Source: Pholis gunnellus
Taxonomy: Eukaryota; Chordata; Actinopteri; Perciformes; Pholidae
Length of the DNA: 64,000 nt
Direction of reading: 5' to 3'
Assembly (NCBI GenBank): GCA_910591455.2
Contig: OU342804.1
Location: 5,833,133 to 5,897,132, forward strand
Shown: piece after piece, positions 22,521 through 34,623 of the stretch
How the letters are laid out: each line of letters begins with the position of its first letter
Position numbering within the stretch: the first letter of the stretch is position 1
Program-made: the position numbers and the translations under genes
Notes under the pieces: model-generated
What the model was told of the DNA's origin: nothing
What the model saw: the letters and a program-made list of their open reading frames with translations, nothing else
The model's database searches: none

Positions 22521-22651
22521 GAGTATAAATGTAATTTTCTTTTTTTTTGTCAGGTTCGTTGCTGCAGAGCTAAACGAGACGATGATGTAGTCAAGACCAC
22601 ATAAATCAAGACCAAGTCATGACCAAACCGGAGTGTGTCGAGACCAAGACA

Positions 22652-22717
22652 CAAGACCAGGACCAGGACCAGGACCAAGACCAGGACCAGGACCAAGACC
22701 AGGACCAGGACCAGGAC
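22652..22717. repeat. (GACCAG)n hexanucleotide array
   Basis: About eleven hexamers of gaccagg/gaccaag type. The minus-strand open frame with Trp-Ser repeats here is a product of this array. Confidence 0.9.
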
Positions 22718-22833
22718 AGGGTGAGTCCCACACTACATGACACACTCACGATAAAATGTGGAACATTTAAACCACTGAGACACTCCTCAAACTGATCCAC
22801 ATTCCCATAAAAACACCCACAGAATACAACAAA

Positions 22834-22866
22834 AAAATCACCTCTTTTATTGACACACATATATAT

Positions 22867-22914
<48 letters not shown>

Positions 22915-22934
22915 CAATAAAAGAGGTGATTTTT
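22834..22934. repeat. Perfect long inverted repeat around an (AT)n core
   Basis: Left arm 22834-22859 (aaaatcacctcttttattga plus cacaca) and right arm 22907-22934 are exact reverse complements, joined by about 47 bases of (AT)n that is itself nearly self-complementary. A DNA or RNA hairpin of about 45 bp could form. Confidence 0.9.
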
Positions 22935-22935
22935 A

Positions 22936-22968
<33 letters not shown>

Positions 22969-23816
22969 CTGTATATATGGCAATAATATATATATATATC
23001 AAATAATCCAAAATCATTGCAGAGGTGGATTTTATGTGTTGGAATTTTGATGAAAAAAGTGATGAAAATGTGACATTTGAATATCACTAAAAGTAAAATA
23101 ATGCAGATTATTTCCAGAATCAGAACCGGAGCCGTCGTTGCCCAGCTGGTCGTGTTATCACACACCGTTCGTGCTCAATCCTGCTTTTTGAGTTTGTCTG
23201 AAGCTCTTAATCCCATTTCTGTCTGCTCGCCGTTTACAGCGAACGTCTCACGTTTCATTCAAGTACCCTCGATGTCCCACCGGGGACTGATGCCAGGTCA
23301 GTTTATAGCATCGGGTACCAGGCGAGGTGTGTGTGTGTGTCTGTGTGTTGTATTTATAGTTTGTGTTATTATAAACTCTGGTGGTTCGTTAGATTCAATC
23401 GTGGAAACTGGAATTTAACTTCATTGGCGACAGGACGACATCTTCAACCGTGACTTTAACATTGTTGGAAAAAAAATTCTGTGATTTGTTCGTCTTTAAT
23501 AGCAGAATTTACTTGACTTCTGATCGATTAACCCATTCATTATTTAGTCTATGTTTCTCAATTAGCAGCAACAACAAATAGGAACTGAAACAAAAAATAA
23601 AAAAATAAAAAACACATAATTTGATAAAGCATGTTGAAGACATGAAGCTGTGAAATAACATTTAAAACTAATCACTGGACTAACTAACGAACGCAAACAA
23701 ACAGTAAATCTTCACCAGTCGTCAGCCTCATCATCAAAGCTCCGACGAGGAAACCATGAAACCTCATTCTGATCCGGACAAGTCTGGACCTGGATGAGGT
23801 TTTTCCAGATGGACTT

Positions 23817-23819
<3 letters not shown>

Positions 23820-23869
<50 letters not shown>
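23820..23869. repeat. (CA)n microsatellite
   Basis: About 24 CA units. Confidence 0.95.
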
Positions 23870-23872
<3 letters not shown>

Positions 23873-25307
23873 CCTCAGTTTTATGACTCCTGTTAACAGT
23901 CACTGACGGTCGTCTGGTTGATGAGTTGTTTCTCTGCTCTTGTTCGCTGTTCTTCTCAACAGAGAAAAGACACTACGAGCTCTCTGAAGGCCTCGTTGTG
24001 CGTCTAACGAAGTACTCATCAGAACGTCCAGTAGCCTCAGAAACCCCCGTTTTAGACGGAGAAATCTGGGCGGCAGCACAACTTCTGTCCGTTGACGAAC
24101 AGAGAATTCACACGTGGTGCCAAAGTGTGCGTAGGTGTAAAAGTAGACAACCAGAGTTTAAACTAAAGCTCTTCTCCACTAAGTTTTGAGTTTCACTTCA
24201 TGGCACTTATTTCAATTTAATTTGCTTTTTTTTTGTAAACTGAGAGGGAACACGAGAAATTAAAAGTCAAATTATTGCATGAACAGCTTTTTATTAGGCT
24301 GATGTGGAAAAGTTGGTGAATCGCTAAAAACTAAATGTGACGAAGTGTCACAATATACGCTTGTTACATCCATTGTGTCTTTTTTCAAAATAAACTTTAG
24401 GATTAGGTAAAGATAGTTGATGTTGATCAGTCTGGTGTAAAACTCTTAAAGTTTTGAGTTTGCAAGAGTTCGTGTTCACGTCTTTCACGTCTTTCACGTC
24501 TTTCACGTTACCTTGTATCTCTACATCCGTAGGAAGGTTGCATTTTGCGCTCCATGTTTACATGCTAATTTGAATGCAGTGTTTGATTTGCTTTAGATTA
24601 AGGATCTAGTAATGTAATGAAGTCATACGTCAAAGTTAAGGTTATTATTTGTGTTATCTTAAAGTTACAACAAAGACTTTCGTCCCTTTAGAAAACCTCT
24701 CATTCAGGCACTGGGAGTGAGAACGTGCTGAAACAATCGGCCCACAAGCATGAAGTAGGTTTTAATCATATCATCTCATTCTGTCTTCTTTTGTAGATTA
24801 ATGACGCCCAACTGGAGAATTAGCACCACCAACTGTTAACGATAGAAACAAGAATTCATTTTCTGAATATATCTGTTTATTTATATATACATTTGTGAAC
24901 ATTTCAAAGGAAACTTGACTTTATACCGGCCAGTGTGTAGAATTCACTGCTCTTACGTATTACGGTATTAAGGTGCATACGAAGACAACATCTGGGTTAA
25001 GAAGCGGTTTAGGGTGAGCTGCACTTGTGTTTTAGAGTAAGTCTACTCTAGAAGGGGAAATAAAAAGTCCAAAGTTAACCAGCTCCACCAGTCAGCTGCT
25101 GTGTGTCTCAGTGGTGACAGAGAGGAGGTGGAGGAGGAGGAGGAGCTCGACTTCTCTGTGAACGGGCTGAGTGACGCTGACACCGGCTTTCTGTGAATTA
25201 CTACTTCCTGTTGCGGGGCGAGGTGGTTGACCTCTGGACCTCTGGACCTCTGGACACACTGTGATATGCTGCGACTAACTGCTCTATTAGGATACAAGTA
25301 GCCTGCT

Positions 25308-25310
<3 letters not shown>

Positions 25311-25350
<40 letters not shown>

Positions 25351-25366
25351 ACACACACACACACAC
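25311..25366. repeat. (AC)n microsatellite with one interruption
   Basis: AC repeat interrupted by one T at about 25346, followed by CACTCT words. Confidence 0.95.
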
Positions 25367-25682
25367 CATCACACACTCTCTCTCACTCTCACTCACTCTC
25401 ACAAATACACTTCGATGTTGAATTAGTTTTCCAGTCCAGGAAAGTGTCAGTGAGCCTCGGTCGTTATTGAACTCTAAATATTGAGTCAGTCTCTCTGATT
25501 GAAGAGGTTTAAACTGTGATTTGTTCAGCTGATATTCCAACAGTGCTAACCCGAGACTAACCTCTTGTTTCTGTTGTGAAGGATGAAGAAGAGCTTTGCT
25601 AAAGCAACACGTTGCCACAAATGTTACCAAATAAATGGAGGCTCCACGTGCGTTATATATTGAGCTGTTCACATGTTTCCAG

Positions 25683-25961
25683 CCTCTCCTCTCCTCTCGT
25701 TTCTCCTCTCCTCTCCTTTCTCCTCTCTCTCTCCTTTCTCCTCTCCTCTCTTCTCCTCTCCTTTCTCCTCTCCTCTCCTTTCTCCTCTCTCTCTCCTCTC
25801 CTCTCTCATCTCTCCTCTCTCCTCTCCTCTCCTCTCTCCTTTCTCCTCTCCTCTCCTCTCTTCTCCTCTCCTTTCTCCTCTCTCCTCTCCTCTCTCCTCT
25901 CCTCTCCTTTCTCCTCTCCTCTCCTTTCTCCTCTCCTCCCCTCTCCTCTCCTCTCTCCTCT
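25683..25961. repeat. Polypyrimidine tract of CTCCT/TTCTC units, about 280 bp
   Basis: All C and T except one A, at about 25808. The Ser/Leu-rich open frames in all three + frames come from this composition. Mirror-symmetric stretches could form triplex DNA. Confidence 0.93.
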
Positions 25962-26569
25962 GTGTTCAGCAGCCTGCAGTTCAGTAGACGTTTCTCTGAT
26001 TTATTGTCACATGACTGTTGGTCTCAGATGAATCAATCATGGCTTCTATGTTGCGTTGAGGAGTTCAGAATTTAATGTTTTTTTACAGAATCTGGTTAAA
26101 GTAAACGGTTTATTTGGGGTAAAATGAGAACATGTAGAATAAAGTGAAATATCATATTTTTAAACTTAGTTTCGGTCGGGTTTTTTTCAGAAGGTTTTAC
26201 TGTTGCATTTGTTTCTTCAACAGTAACTTCTCTGTACGTGTAATACAGTTTGTGAAGCGGTCTTCTTACGACACGATGAGTACCAGACATGCGGTAAGTG
26301 AGCGAGTAGCTGCTGCTCACTCTGATCTGAACTCCGGCTCTGATGACTCGTCCCTGTCGGTCACCTTTCCTGAAACTTCTGGCGGTTTTCTCCTCTCTTA
26401 TGAAACAACACTGCAGCCATGAATCACCACGGCTCACACAACAACCGCAGAGCTCCATTTCCTCACTTTGCTCCACGGATTGTAGATCTGATTTGGAACG
26501 TTTTGTCGTCAGATACAGTAAAGGGACGGTCACAATGTGCATTTATTATTGTAATTGCAAAGTGGTGAA

Positions 26570-26890
26570 ATGTAACAAAGTACAAATTACTTAAATACTA
26601 TACTTAAGTAGAAGTCTGTACTTTAATATTTACATTTTCTGCACATTTCAGAGGGAAGGGTTGTGATTTGTAGCTTTAGTTCGTCTACAAATTAAAAATC
26701 TATGTATTTTAAAACGATAAACTACCCAGCAGGACATCTTTTTTAAAACCAGCTACAACAATAACATGTTTCTTATATGTTAAGGCATCCATTATAAAAA
26801 TAATCTGCATAGTGAGTACTTTTATATTTTTGATGCTTTCATTTAGTTTCTAATATTGTGGTGCTTTTACTTCCTTACAGAGTAATATTA
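26570..26890. repeat. Dispersed repeat R3, second copy
   Basis: Shares acttaagtagaagtctgtac, atttcagagggaagg and tagctttagttcgtctacaa words with 8256-8500 in the same order and orientation. It is not split by the insertion found there. Confidence 0.75.
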
Positions 26891-27235
26891 CTACTTTTGA
26901 TTTTGGAAGGTCTGAGCGCTTCCTCCATCATTACACAACATCACAATCATTTAGACTCTTGGTTTTCAGTTTGAGGAAGCAGCACCATCCACGTTCCTCC
27001 TCTGTGTTTTGGTCTTGAGAACAGATCAGGTCCTCTTGTCTTCACTCCTCTCAGGGGTCAAAGGTTAAATCAATTCAACCTGTTCTCTCTTTCTCCTGCT
27101 GTGACGGAGCCATCAGGTCACTTCCTGGAGAGGGGACAAATGTCCAGCGCTCGGTCCCAGGACGTTACCTGACGGCCGGGGGTCTGGCCTTGTCATCAGC
27201 TGCCTCTGACGTCGGGATGTTTTTTCACTCCTCCT

Positions 27236-27269
27236 CCTCTTCCTCCTCCTCCTCCTCCTCCTCCTCCTC
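27236..27269. repeat. (TCC)n trinucleotide repeat
   Basis: About eleven TCC units with one interruption. Confidence 0.9.
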
Positions 27270-27951
27270 ATGGATGTAAATCAGAGCGACGCTGCCGTTC
27301 TGTTAATAGTCACAGAGACAAAAGGAGCGCTGATTGAAGACGGTGCTGAAATGTTTTATGAGCTTCTGCCCTGAAAGAGGAAGGAGCAGCGGACTCATCA
27401 GCATGTCACAGTTTGATAAATATCAACACAATAAGCATTTAATCCCACAAATGATCATTTAAATAAATATCAGGATAAAATGAATCAATAAGAATCAATC
27501 TCATTCAAAAGTGGATGAATGAGTTCATTCTGACGGCCTGTTTAAAAATGTAATAATCCATTAAACCAATTAAAACTTTCTTTATTCGTGAATATTGTCC
27601 ACACATCTTTGTCTGGAGGCTGTCGTGAGATTCACATCATTCAAATCAGTCTCAAGTTAAAGTGCATCAAACAACCGCGAGGAAGAGATTTTAACAAAGA
27701 AATCAGATCTTCTGTTCAAGTTTGTGTTCATTTTAACGTGTTTATAAATGAATGGAAGCAAAAAGTGATCTGGCTGGAGCTTGTAACACCAGCGGTTTGG
27801 TGCTTTAATATTGCAGGTGATGAAGATCATGATGATGATTGAAAGCGAGTTTCCAGTTGAGTTTGTAGCTCCTCCCCCCCTCAGACGTCTCCACGGTGTG
27901 TCTTGAGTTTCACTCTCACTGAAAAACCAGTCACACACACCAGCACGAGAG

Positions 27952-27954
<3 letters not shown>

Positions 27955-27996
<42 letters not shown>
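27955..27996. repeat. (GT)n microsatellite
   Basis: About 20 GT units. Confidence 0.95.
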
Positions 27997-27997
<1 letters not shown>

Positions 27998-28845
27998 TGC
28001 AGCTGCTTTGAGCTTGTCAAGCTAACAATCACTTTCCAGGGATGTCACTTTGAGACTTAACCCACAATGCATTTCTCTCTGGCTGGGATTGGTGACTGGT
28101 GCTGGAATCCCTACCGGGCATGTTGGTGGAAACAATACACACATCTTTATATTTCATTGGTTTGAATTTACACTTACATGTTTGAGCCTTTAGCCCGTTT
28201 AGACTTGTATCTCTACTTCATCACTATTTAGAACAATGTTTTGTTTTGTCTTGTGCATCATGAGTCATCTGAGGACAGATCCTGCAGACAGTTTGTACAT
28301 GAACTAACGAGAAACAACGTGGAAACATGAAAAACCTCAGAAAACTGCTCAGTTCTTTTATTAACTTTTGTTTTTGCCTTTTATAAAATGTAATTCTGGG
28401 CCACTGAACCTGTAATATAGCTTTATCTTACTCTATAATAGTACATCATATTTTATTTGTTGATTTAGTTTCACATTAATAATCTAAAACTTGGTTATCA
28501 AACAAATGTAGTGGAATTTACAATGTTAGCTTCATGTTTTTAGAAGCGTTTCAGTGATTGTAACATTGTTGAATGACCAAATTAAAATGAATATACAGCT
28601 CTTAAAATGGCAATTTCTAAGATCTTAATTTCCAGAAATGTTAAGTCGCTGTCCATCGTGTTATGAACTGTTATTGGGAAAAAATGCTCTATCGCAGTTT
28701 TTCTTCTCTTTTGGAGCTTCTGAAAACCTGAATGTCACATGTAGCTGTAGGCTGAACGTCATCGTTTACACTCAAATAGAAAATCATCCAGGACGGACAT
28801 GTTAAGAACTGTCACTTTAAGCAGCGGGAACGTGGGTTCTTTTGG

Positions 28846-28940
28846 GGTTGGGGGGGGGGGGGTGTTCAGCTGTTGTAGCAGGATTACCAGAGCAAGATGA
28901 CCCCCCCCCCCCCCCCACCACCACCAAACACCCCACCAAA
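28846..28940. repeat. G-run and C-run inverted pair
   Basis: A run of about 13 G (about 28850-28862) and a run of about 16 C (28902-28917) face each other across a 40-base spacer, followed by CCACCACC and CACCCC words. It could form a hairpin or G-quadruplex on either strand; C/G counts may also be sequencing-sensitive. Confidence 0.85.
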
Positions 28941-30965
28941 CCACACACATAGAGAGGAAACTGGAGGACTGGAGGTTTTAAGAGATCTTTCTCTGGATCA
29001 TTCTTAGTAAATGCAGGCGGACTTAAGTTTTATTTGAATGTTTAAAGCTTCTCCGAGGTCCACGCCGTTCTTTAGTGGGTTATCGTTTGATCATGATTGA
29101 AGTTAAACCGGAGATCAGATGAGTGTTGTTCTTTCATCAACATGTTCAGAGTTGGACGGTTGGATGGCGTGTTGTGCAGAATAAAAACAGAACATGACTT
29201 CATCTTAAAACCAGCAGCAGCAGCAGCAGCGAGTACAATGCAGCGGTATCAACATGATACTGAGCTGCAGTGGTGCAAGAAGTGAAGTAACAATACTAAC
29301 ACTAATACCACACTGTGAAAATACTCCACTATCAGTAATCCTGCATTCAAAACCGTGGTTCTGATGTTTCTATAAGATTATTATTATATATTATTATATA
29401 TTATCATAAGTTCTCACGCTGTCCTGTCTCTAAAAAGAAGAACAGCTCGGTTTCAGCTTTGTGACGTTGGGTTTTCCAGCTGATCTGATTTTTAACAGTT
29501 TATTTATCGTCAAAAAAATAGAAAAGAACAAAATAAAAGAACAACTTTATTCTATTAAAATAAGTTGGCAGCGACATTTGTGACATTTCTCCTAAAACAT
29601 GACCTGACTTAAGTTTGTTTTCATATTTTCATGATGTTTATTGTGTTGGCTAACCCGAATGTTTAATTGTTTCTGTGTTTTTACATATTGCACTGTTCAT
29701 TTCTGTGATACTTTTATGACACGCTCTGCTGTGATACTTTTTCAAGAAATACTATAATATGATATTTTATTACCTTCTTTCGACTTACTATACATACTGT
29801 CTTTTTTAAGAGATTTCTTTCAACGTACAACGTACTTTAATATATTTAAAAAACATTTCTTTCTTGGCATATGTCCTTTTTATGACATTTTTTGACATTA
29901 TTTTTTAATCACTTTTTTATCGTGACATTTTATGACATTTCTTTTACACACTTTACTGACAAAATTTCAGATTACTTTACATGCTATACTTCATTTTATT
30001 AAATGAAAGTTTGTCTAAACATACTACACTAAAACACATGTTTTAACATAACATACTGTGACATTTTTTATATTTTTCACTTTTTCTTTTTGATGACATA
30101 ATATACTATGACGTTTTCATGCTCATGCTATGAGCTTTTTATGACCTTTTTTTCTTGATACTATGACATTTTTTGACATACTACACATATACTATTTATA
30201 TTATACTATAACCTTTTTATTGTATTTTCAAATACTGTACCATACATGCCATACTATGATATAAAAAAAAAAGTTCATGACATTGTATACTTTTTAAGGC
30301 ATAACATACTTTAATGACATTTCTTGGCAGACTATATTGTTACTTATGACATTTTTTTGTGTCACATTTATGATATACTGAACTGGACATGCTTTACTGT
30401 CAGCATGCTACATTATGAGATCTAATGATTTTGTACGACATGCAGTGTTGTATGATATTTTCATGATTCATTCTGTGACCACTACCCCTGATCAGCTGGA
30501 CAGCTCAGCACTGCTCCTGCCTTCACCGCTTGGCGTCGCAGATCTTTATTCCACTCGCCAGCTGTGTGATCTCCTCGCCTGGTCTGGGCGGCTCATCGGT
30601 GGTGGCCCGGCTTGCATGTCTGCTAAAAGAAATGTCTGGATTTTGTGGGTTCACGGTTCGGTATCGTTTTCCCAACAACTGCCGACAACATGTGTTCAGA
30701 CCAGCCAGCCAGTCTGGAGTCTGATATACGAGAGGAGGAGGAGCAGATCGACTGTTCTCACTTCCTCTGATTATCCATCGTCACACATCTGGATTCCTAG
30801 TGGATTGATACTGGACACTCGGGTCTCTGAAATTAAAGAAGCAACTGTAATGTTTTCATATGCTCTGAGTCGACACAACAAACAGCCAAGTCGGAACAGT
30901 TAACATTTACAGACGCACGTTTAACACAGCAGGGAGACTCTTAATTTATTTAATGTTGACTTTTT

Positions 30966-31188
30966 ATGATATTCTTTAGATATTCCGGAGGAGACCCCGG
31001 GGAAGACCCAGAACACGTCGGAGGGATTACATCTCCCAGCTGGCCTGGGAACGCCTCGGGATCCCCCAGTTTGAGCTGGAAAATGTTGCGGGCGAGAGGG
31101 AAGTCTGGGTCAGCCTGCTTGGCCTGCTGCCACCGCGACCCGACCCCGGGTAAGCAGAGGAAAATGGATGGATGGATGATATTCTTTA
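30966..31188 (+). mobile_element. 5'-truncated non-LTR retrotransposon (LINE) with 13-bp target-site duplication
   Basis: The insert 30979-31175 encodes the C-terminus of a LINE ORF2: RPRGRPRTRRRDYISQLAWE at the start and REVWVSLLGLLPPRPDPG at the end, then TAA and an (ATGG)n tail. It is flanked by identical copies of atgatattcttta (30966-30978 and 31176-31188). The frame is open to its own stop, so the copy is fairly young although it has lost nearly all of its 5' part. The family is a common fish one; RTE- or L2-type not decided. It cannot move on its own. Confidence 0.9.
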
Positions 31189-32924
31189 TGGCATGCTATA
31201 CTGCAACTCCTTAATGAGTTGTTTTATGTGATGCTATACTATGTCATTTTCATGGCTTATTATACTGACATTATTTAAGGTCCAACAGTAGTTTGACAAA
31301 GTTTAAATAGACAGTGCTGTTACGCTTTAGCCTCGGATACGTCTGAGTCACAGTAACATTAACAATATAACAAAGAAAATAACGTTATTGCATCTAATAA
31401 ATCTAATAAAGCGCAAACAAGTTACATTTTTCCAGGAAATATTTATTGAAAATGCAAATGTACATTTTTATGATACAAATCGACTATCCAGGTGAATCAT
31501 TTTTATTATTATTGTTTTTTTTATCTTTTAGATTTTTATATTTTCCATAAACATCCTGCAACATTACAGTACAACACATACTTTCCACGTGGTGGTCTGC
31601 AGGTACAGGAGGTCTGTTTCATATGAGCAAACATGAAGAATGTATTCCAGAGAGACACATGTATTTAGAATGCACCGCCATGCTCCCCTCATATCCTTTC
31701 TGTCTGTTACTGGAGATGAAACCAGATGAAAGTGTTGGATTGTGTTCGGTCAGTTTGTTCTTCAGTCGGGTCCAACGCTTCCTTTCTCTCTGTGTTGTCG
31801 TCCTTAAATATCAGAACGGCTGTGCTCGATCAAACTCCAATAAATAAATAAAGTGCTCCACGTACAGCTGGATTTAAATCAGTTAATACACCTCTCTAGT
31901 GTTGATTATAATAAGCATACTTCACTTCACTGGATATACAGTTTATTAGCTTTCTAACAGTGAAACATCTAAGAATCTGATATTGCAAATCGTTTAAAAA
32001 AGGTATTTACAAAAACAAGACACAGCATGAGGAATTCTGGGTAAATTCTGATCTCCAAACAATGACGACGACGACGGACTGAACCGAGTCCAGAAGCTGT
32101 TTCCCGATCGTCTGTATCACGACCTCTTTTTTTAAAGTTTTTGATATTAATCTTTAAACCTCGTCAGTCGTGGCAGCACACATGAACTCCACGGAGACGC
32201 GCAGAGAAATGAGTTTACGCTCAGAAACAAATAACTTACTTTTTCCTTTGCTGAACATTTGCGTTCCTCTGACGGGGAGGTGGCAGCGCAGCTAAACGTT
32301 TGACCTCTTTGAAGCGTGTTTTTTTAAAGGCGTTCGTGTATCATTTTAACATTCATAAGTTATTATACTGAGTTATTATACTCCAGTGAACTGCCTGTGA
32401 TTTGTATTTCACATGGTGGGGAAGAAAACGAGTAAAAGAAAACATTCACGTGTCTTATTTCTATTATTCTATTCTATTTCACAAATATATACCTCAACAT
32501 TTTGCCCATAGCAATCAATTTTCCAATTAAAGTAAATTGAATCTTAATTACATTCTTCCTTGACATTTCTAAATGCTGACAGACTTCACTGCCAAGAGTT
32601 TATATTGTGACCTCCGTGTGATATTTTCTGAGAATGTGAGACTTTAGTTCATATAAACTGGAGGGAGGGTAGAAATGGAGGCTTTGTTGAGACCAATGTT
32701 GAGTAATGTGAGTATTACTGATGTCAGTTAGAGGCTGCCTGTCTTCTCCTCCGTGTTCTCATTAGTTTACAGGAAACATGTGTTAAAGGATATTTTCAGT
32801 TTGGTGAAATCATTCCTCCTGTTTTTTTTGGCCAAAAAGGAAACCCCTGTTCTAATTCCTATTTAAGAGAAGGACAAAAAAATATTTAGTTAATATAAAT
32901 CGTCAGCAACCTGAGCTGAGTTTA

Positions 32925-33430
32925 GACCATAGACTGTCTATAGGAAGTGGACGTACTCATGGTGACGTCACCCGTTGGTTTGTGGACTGACGTTATGAAG
33001 CTTCGAGTTCGGCAATTTGGCCGTCGCCATCTTGTGTTGTTGTTTTTTAGCAACCAGTGAACAGGAAGTGACCATATCTGGACTGAGGAGGAGTGACGTA
33101 GAGACGCCGTATAAGTCTCTGGTAGAGACCTGTCAATCACTGTGTAGCCCCGCCCTAAAGCATCCCCTGCTTTATGGTCTGTTTGACTCTAAATGGACCA
33201 TCATTTACTAAATGAACATCATGCTGTATTGAAGAAGACTTGAAACTAGAGATTGAGAACATAAACTCATGTTTACAATGTTTACTGAGGTAATAAATCA
33301 AGAGAGAAGTAGAGTCATTTTCTCATAGACTTCTATACAACCAGAGGAGTCGCCCCCTGGTGGACACTAGAGAGAATGCAGGTTATACACATTTCTACAT
33401 CAGCTTCACTTGGAGGTAGCCACCTGGTTT
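32925..33430 (-). repeat. R1 repeat, copy 5 (minus orientation)
   Basis: Starts gaccatagactgtctatagg and ends near gccacctggtttcg; holds all central landmarks, including gtgtagccccgccctaaagc. Confidence 0.88.
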
Positions 33431-34042
33431 CGACAAATCAAGTGAGTATCTTCTAAAGTTACTGTGCTTTTAGTATGAAATTCCCTCTCGCCTGTCCAGG
33501 AAGATGATATAAGAATCTTTGCACTATAAAGAAGACATGGATTTTGTCTTCTGTCACTTAGATTAATTGTAAATTAAGAAGATGGCCAGTATGAACAGGA
33601 GGAATGATTACAGCGTGCAAAAAAGCACAAAACCTCTCCTTTAAGACATGATATCAACAAGATGATGGACTGATGTTAAAATGATACACTGAACAACTTT
33701 TAATAAATTTAAATTTGTTAAATTAAAACTCTTCTCATATGTAACAACAACAAAAATAACTCATCATTTGGTGTCGTCATAAGTAGGCCACGCTCGTCTT
33801 TATGTGACTCTTTTAAATAGTAGATATCAGACGTCAAAGGTCACATTCGGTGCCATGCAGTACCACCTCCCGGCCAGCCGAGGCAGCAGAACAACTAACT
33901 GGAGTAGCAAGAGCGTCACTCGTGCAGTCCGGCCAATCAGAGCTCAGTATTCCACTCTCCCAACATCCTAAAGCAACACGGCTGAGGTTTCTTCTTCCTC
34001 TTCTTCTTTTGTTTTGTTGTTCTAGAGGATGTGAACACTGGT

Positions 34043-34046
34043 TGTG

Positions 34047-34130
<84 letters not shown>
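34043..34130. repeat. (GT)n microsatellite abutting the otog stop codon
   Basis: About 40 GT units with a TAGT interruption near 34095. It ends one base before the TAA of otog, so it forms the first part of the otog 3' UTR as (AC)n. Confidence 0.95.
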
Positions 34131-34132
<2 letters not shown>

Positions 34133-34623
34133 AGGACCACTGGCAGGAGCAGTCGGTGGGCTCCTGGATGGTGTAGCTGACCCAGGTTGCGTTGCCGCTG
34201 CAGTAGAGCTGCACGGAGCGCCGCTGCAGCCCCGTCTCCCTGCAGCACTTGCAGAATCGAGCGTACGTGTTGATGTTGTAGTTGTAGATGCTGGCGGACG
34301 GACACTTCCCATCACACGACACAATGTTCACCTGCAGGACACAAGAGAATCGGTACAGGTGCAAGGTAGCAGGGCGACAAAAAGAACCAGCGAAATAACA
34401 TAAATGGAGTTGTTTAAGGGTCATTTTTTACAATCTGCGGTATGTTGTCTGCTGTTCCAATACAAGCTGTTTCTTTTTCATGACATGTCCTACTCATATG
34501 GTAGCAAGAGGTTAAGAAGTTGCGATTCGGACACAGAACATACCGGCCTGTTGCTGCGACAGTCGTTCTTCCTGATCGTCATCCTCACCGTCACCTTCTG
34601 ACACGACTTCCCGTCTTCTTTGC
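34131..34623 (-). CDS. otog: otog C-terminal cystine-knot (CTCK) domain (window exons 34-35)
   Basis: Exons 34623-34544 (CKEDGKSCQKVTVRMTIRKN) and 34331-34131 (VNIVSCDGKCPSASIYNYNI, FCKCCRETG, ending DCSCQWS then TAA). The spacing CxGxC, CxCC and CxC is that of the mucin/VWF/otogelin CTCK, which makes covalent dimers in relatives. The stop codon is immediately followed by the (AC)n of the 3' UTR. Confidence 0.95.

Larger units (their letters stand above)
17962..34130. other. MyoD-otog intergenic region, overview
   Basis: About 16 kb with no exon that I can support on either strand. The unlisted intervals (for example 19443-20469, 24190-25310, 28020-28760, 29290-30960, 31190-32920, 33430-34040) are A/T-rich, with runs such as degenerate TATGACATTTTTT words at about 29770-30370, and hold no recognised element. 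Distal MyoD enhancers would be expected in this kind of upstream region, but none can be identified from sequence alone. Homopolymers: C about 19843-19867, G about 28850-28862, C about 28902-28917. Confidence 0.5.

Noticed and set aside
22606..22917. Open frame with Trp-Ser repeats on the minus strand
   Set aside because: Translation of the GACCAG hexamer array and the AT hairpin.
23130..23300. tRNA-like words (cccagctggtcg, ggttcgttagattcaatcg)
   Set aside because: The two words are too far apart and no cloverleaf can be drawn; not a tRNA or a clear SINE head.
23926..24189. 87-codon + open frame with an acceptor-like start
   Set aside because: No similarity recognised, no partner exon, no consistent splice donor; random frame in intergenic DNA.
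25612..26075. Three overlapping Ser/Leu-rich open frames on the + strand
   Set aside because: A product of the CTCCT/TTCTC tract, which cannot contain a stop codon.
30415..30903. 162-codon + open frame
   Set aside because: GC-richer than its surroundings and possibly repeat-derived, but no motif or family recognised; not enough to call a gene.
34101..34403. + strand open frame opposite the otog cystine-knot exon
   Set aside because: Antisense of a well-supported exon with its cysteines and stop codon, preceded by a (GT)n run.
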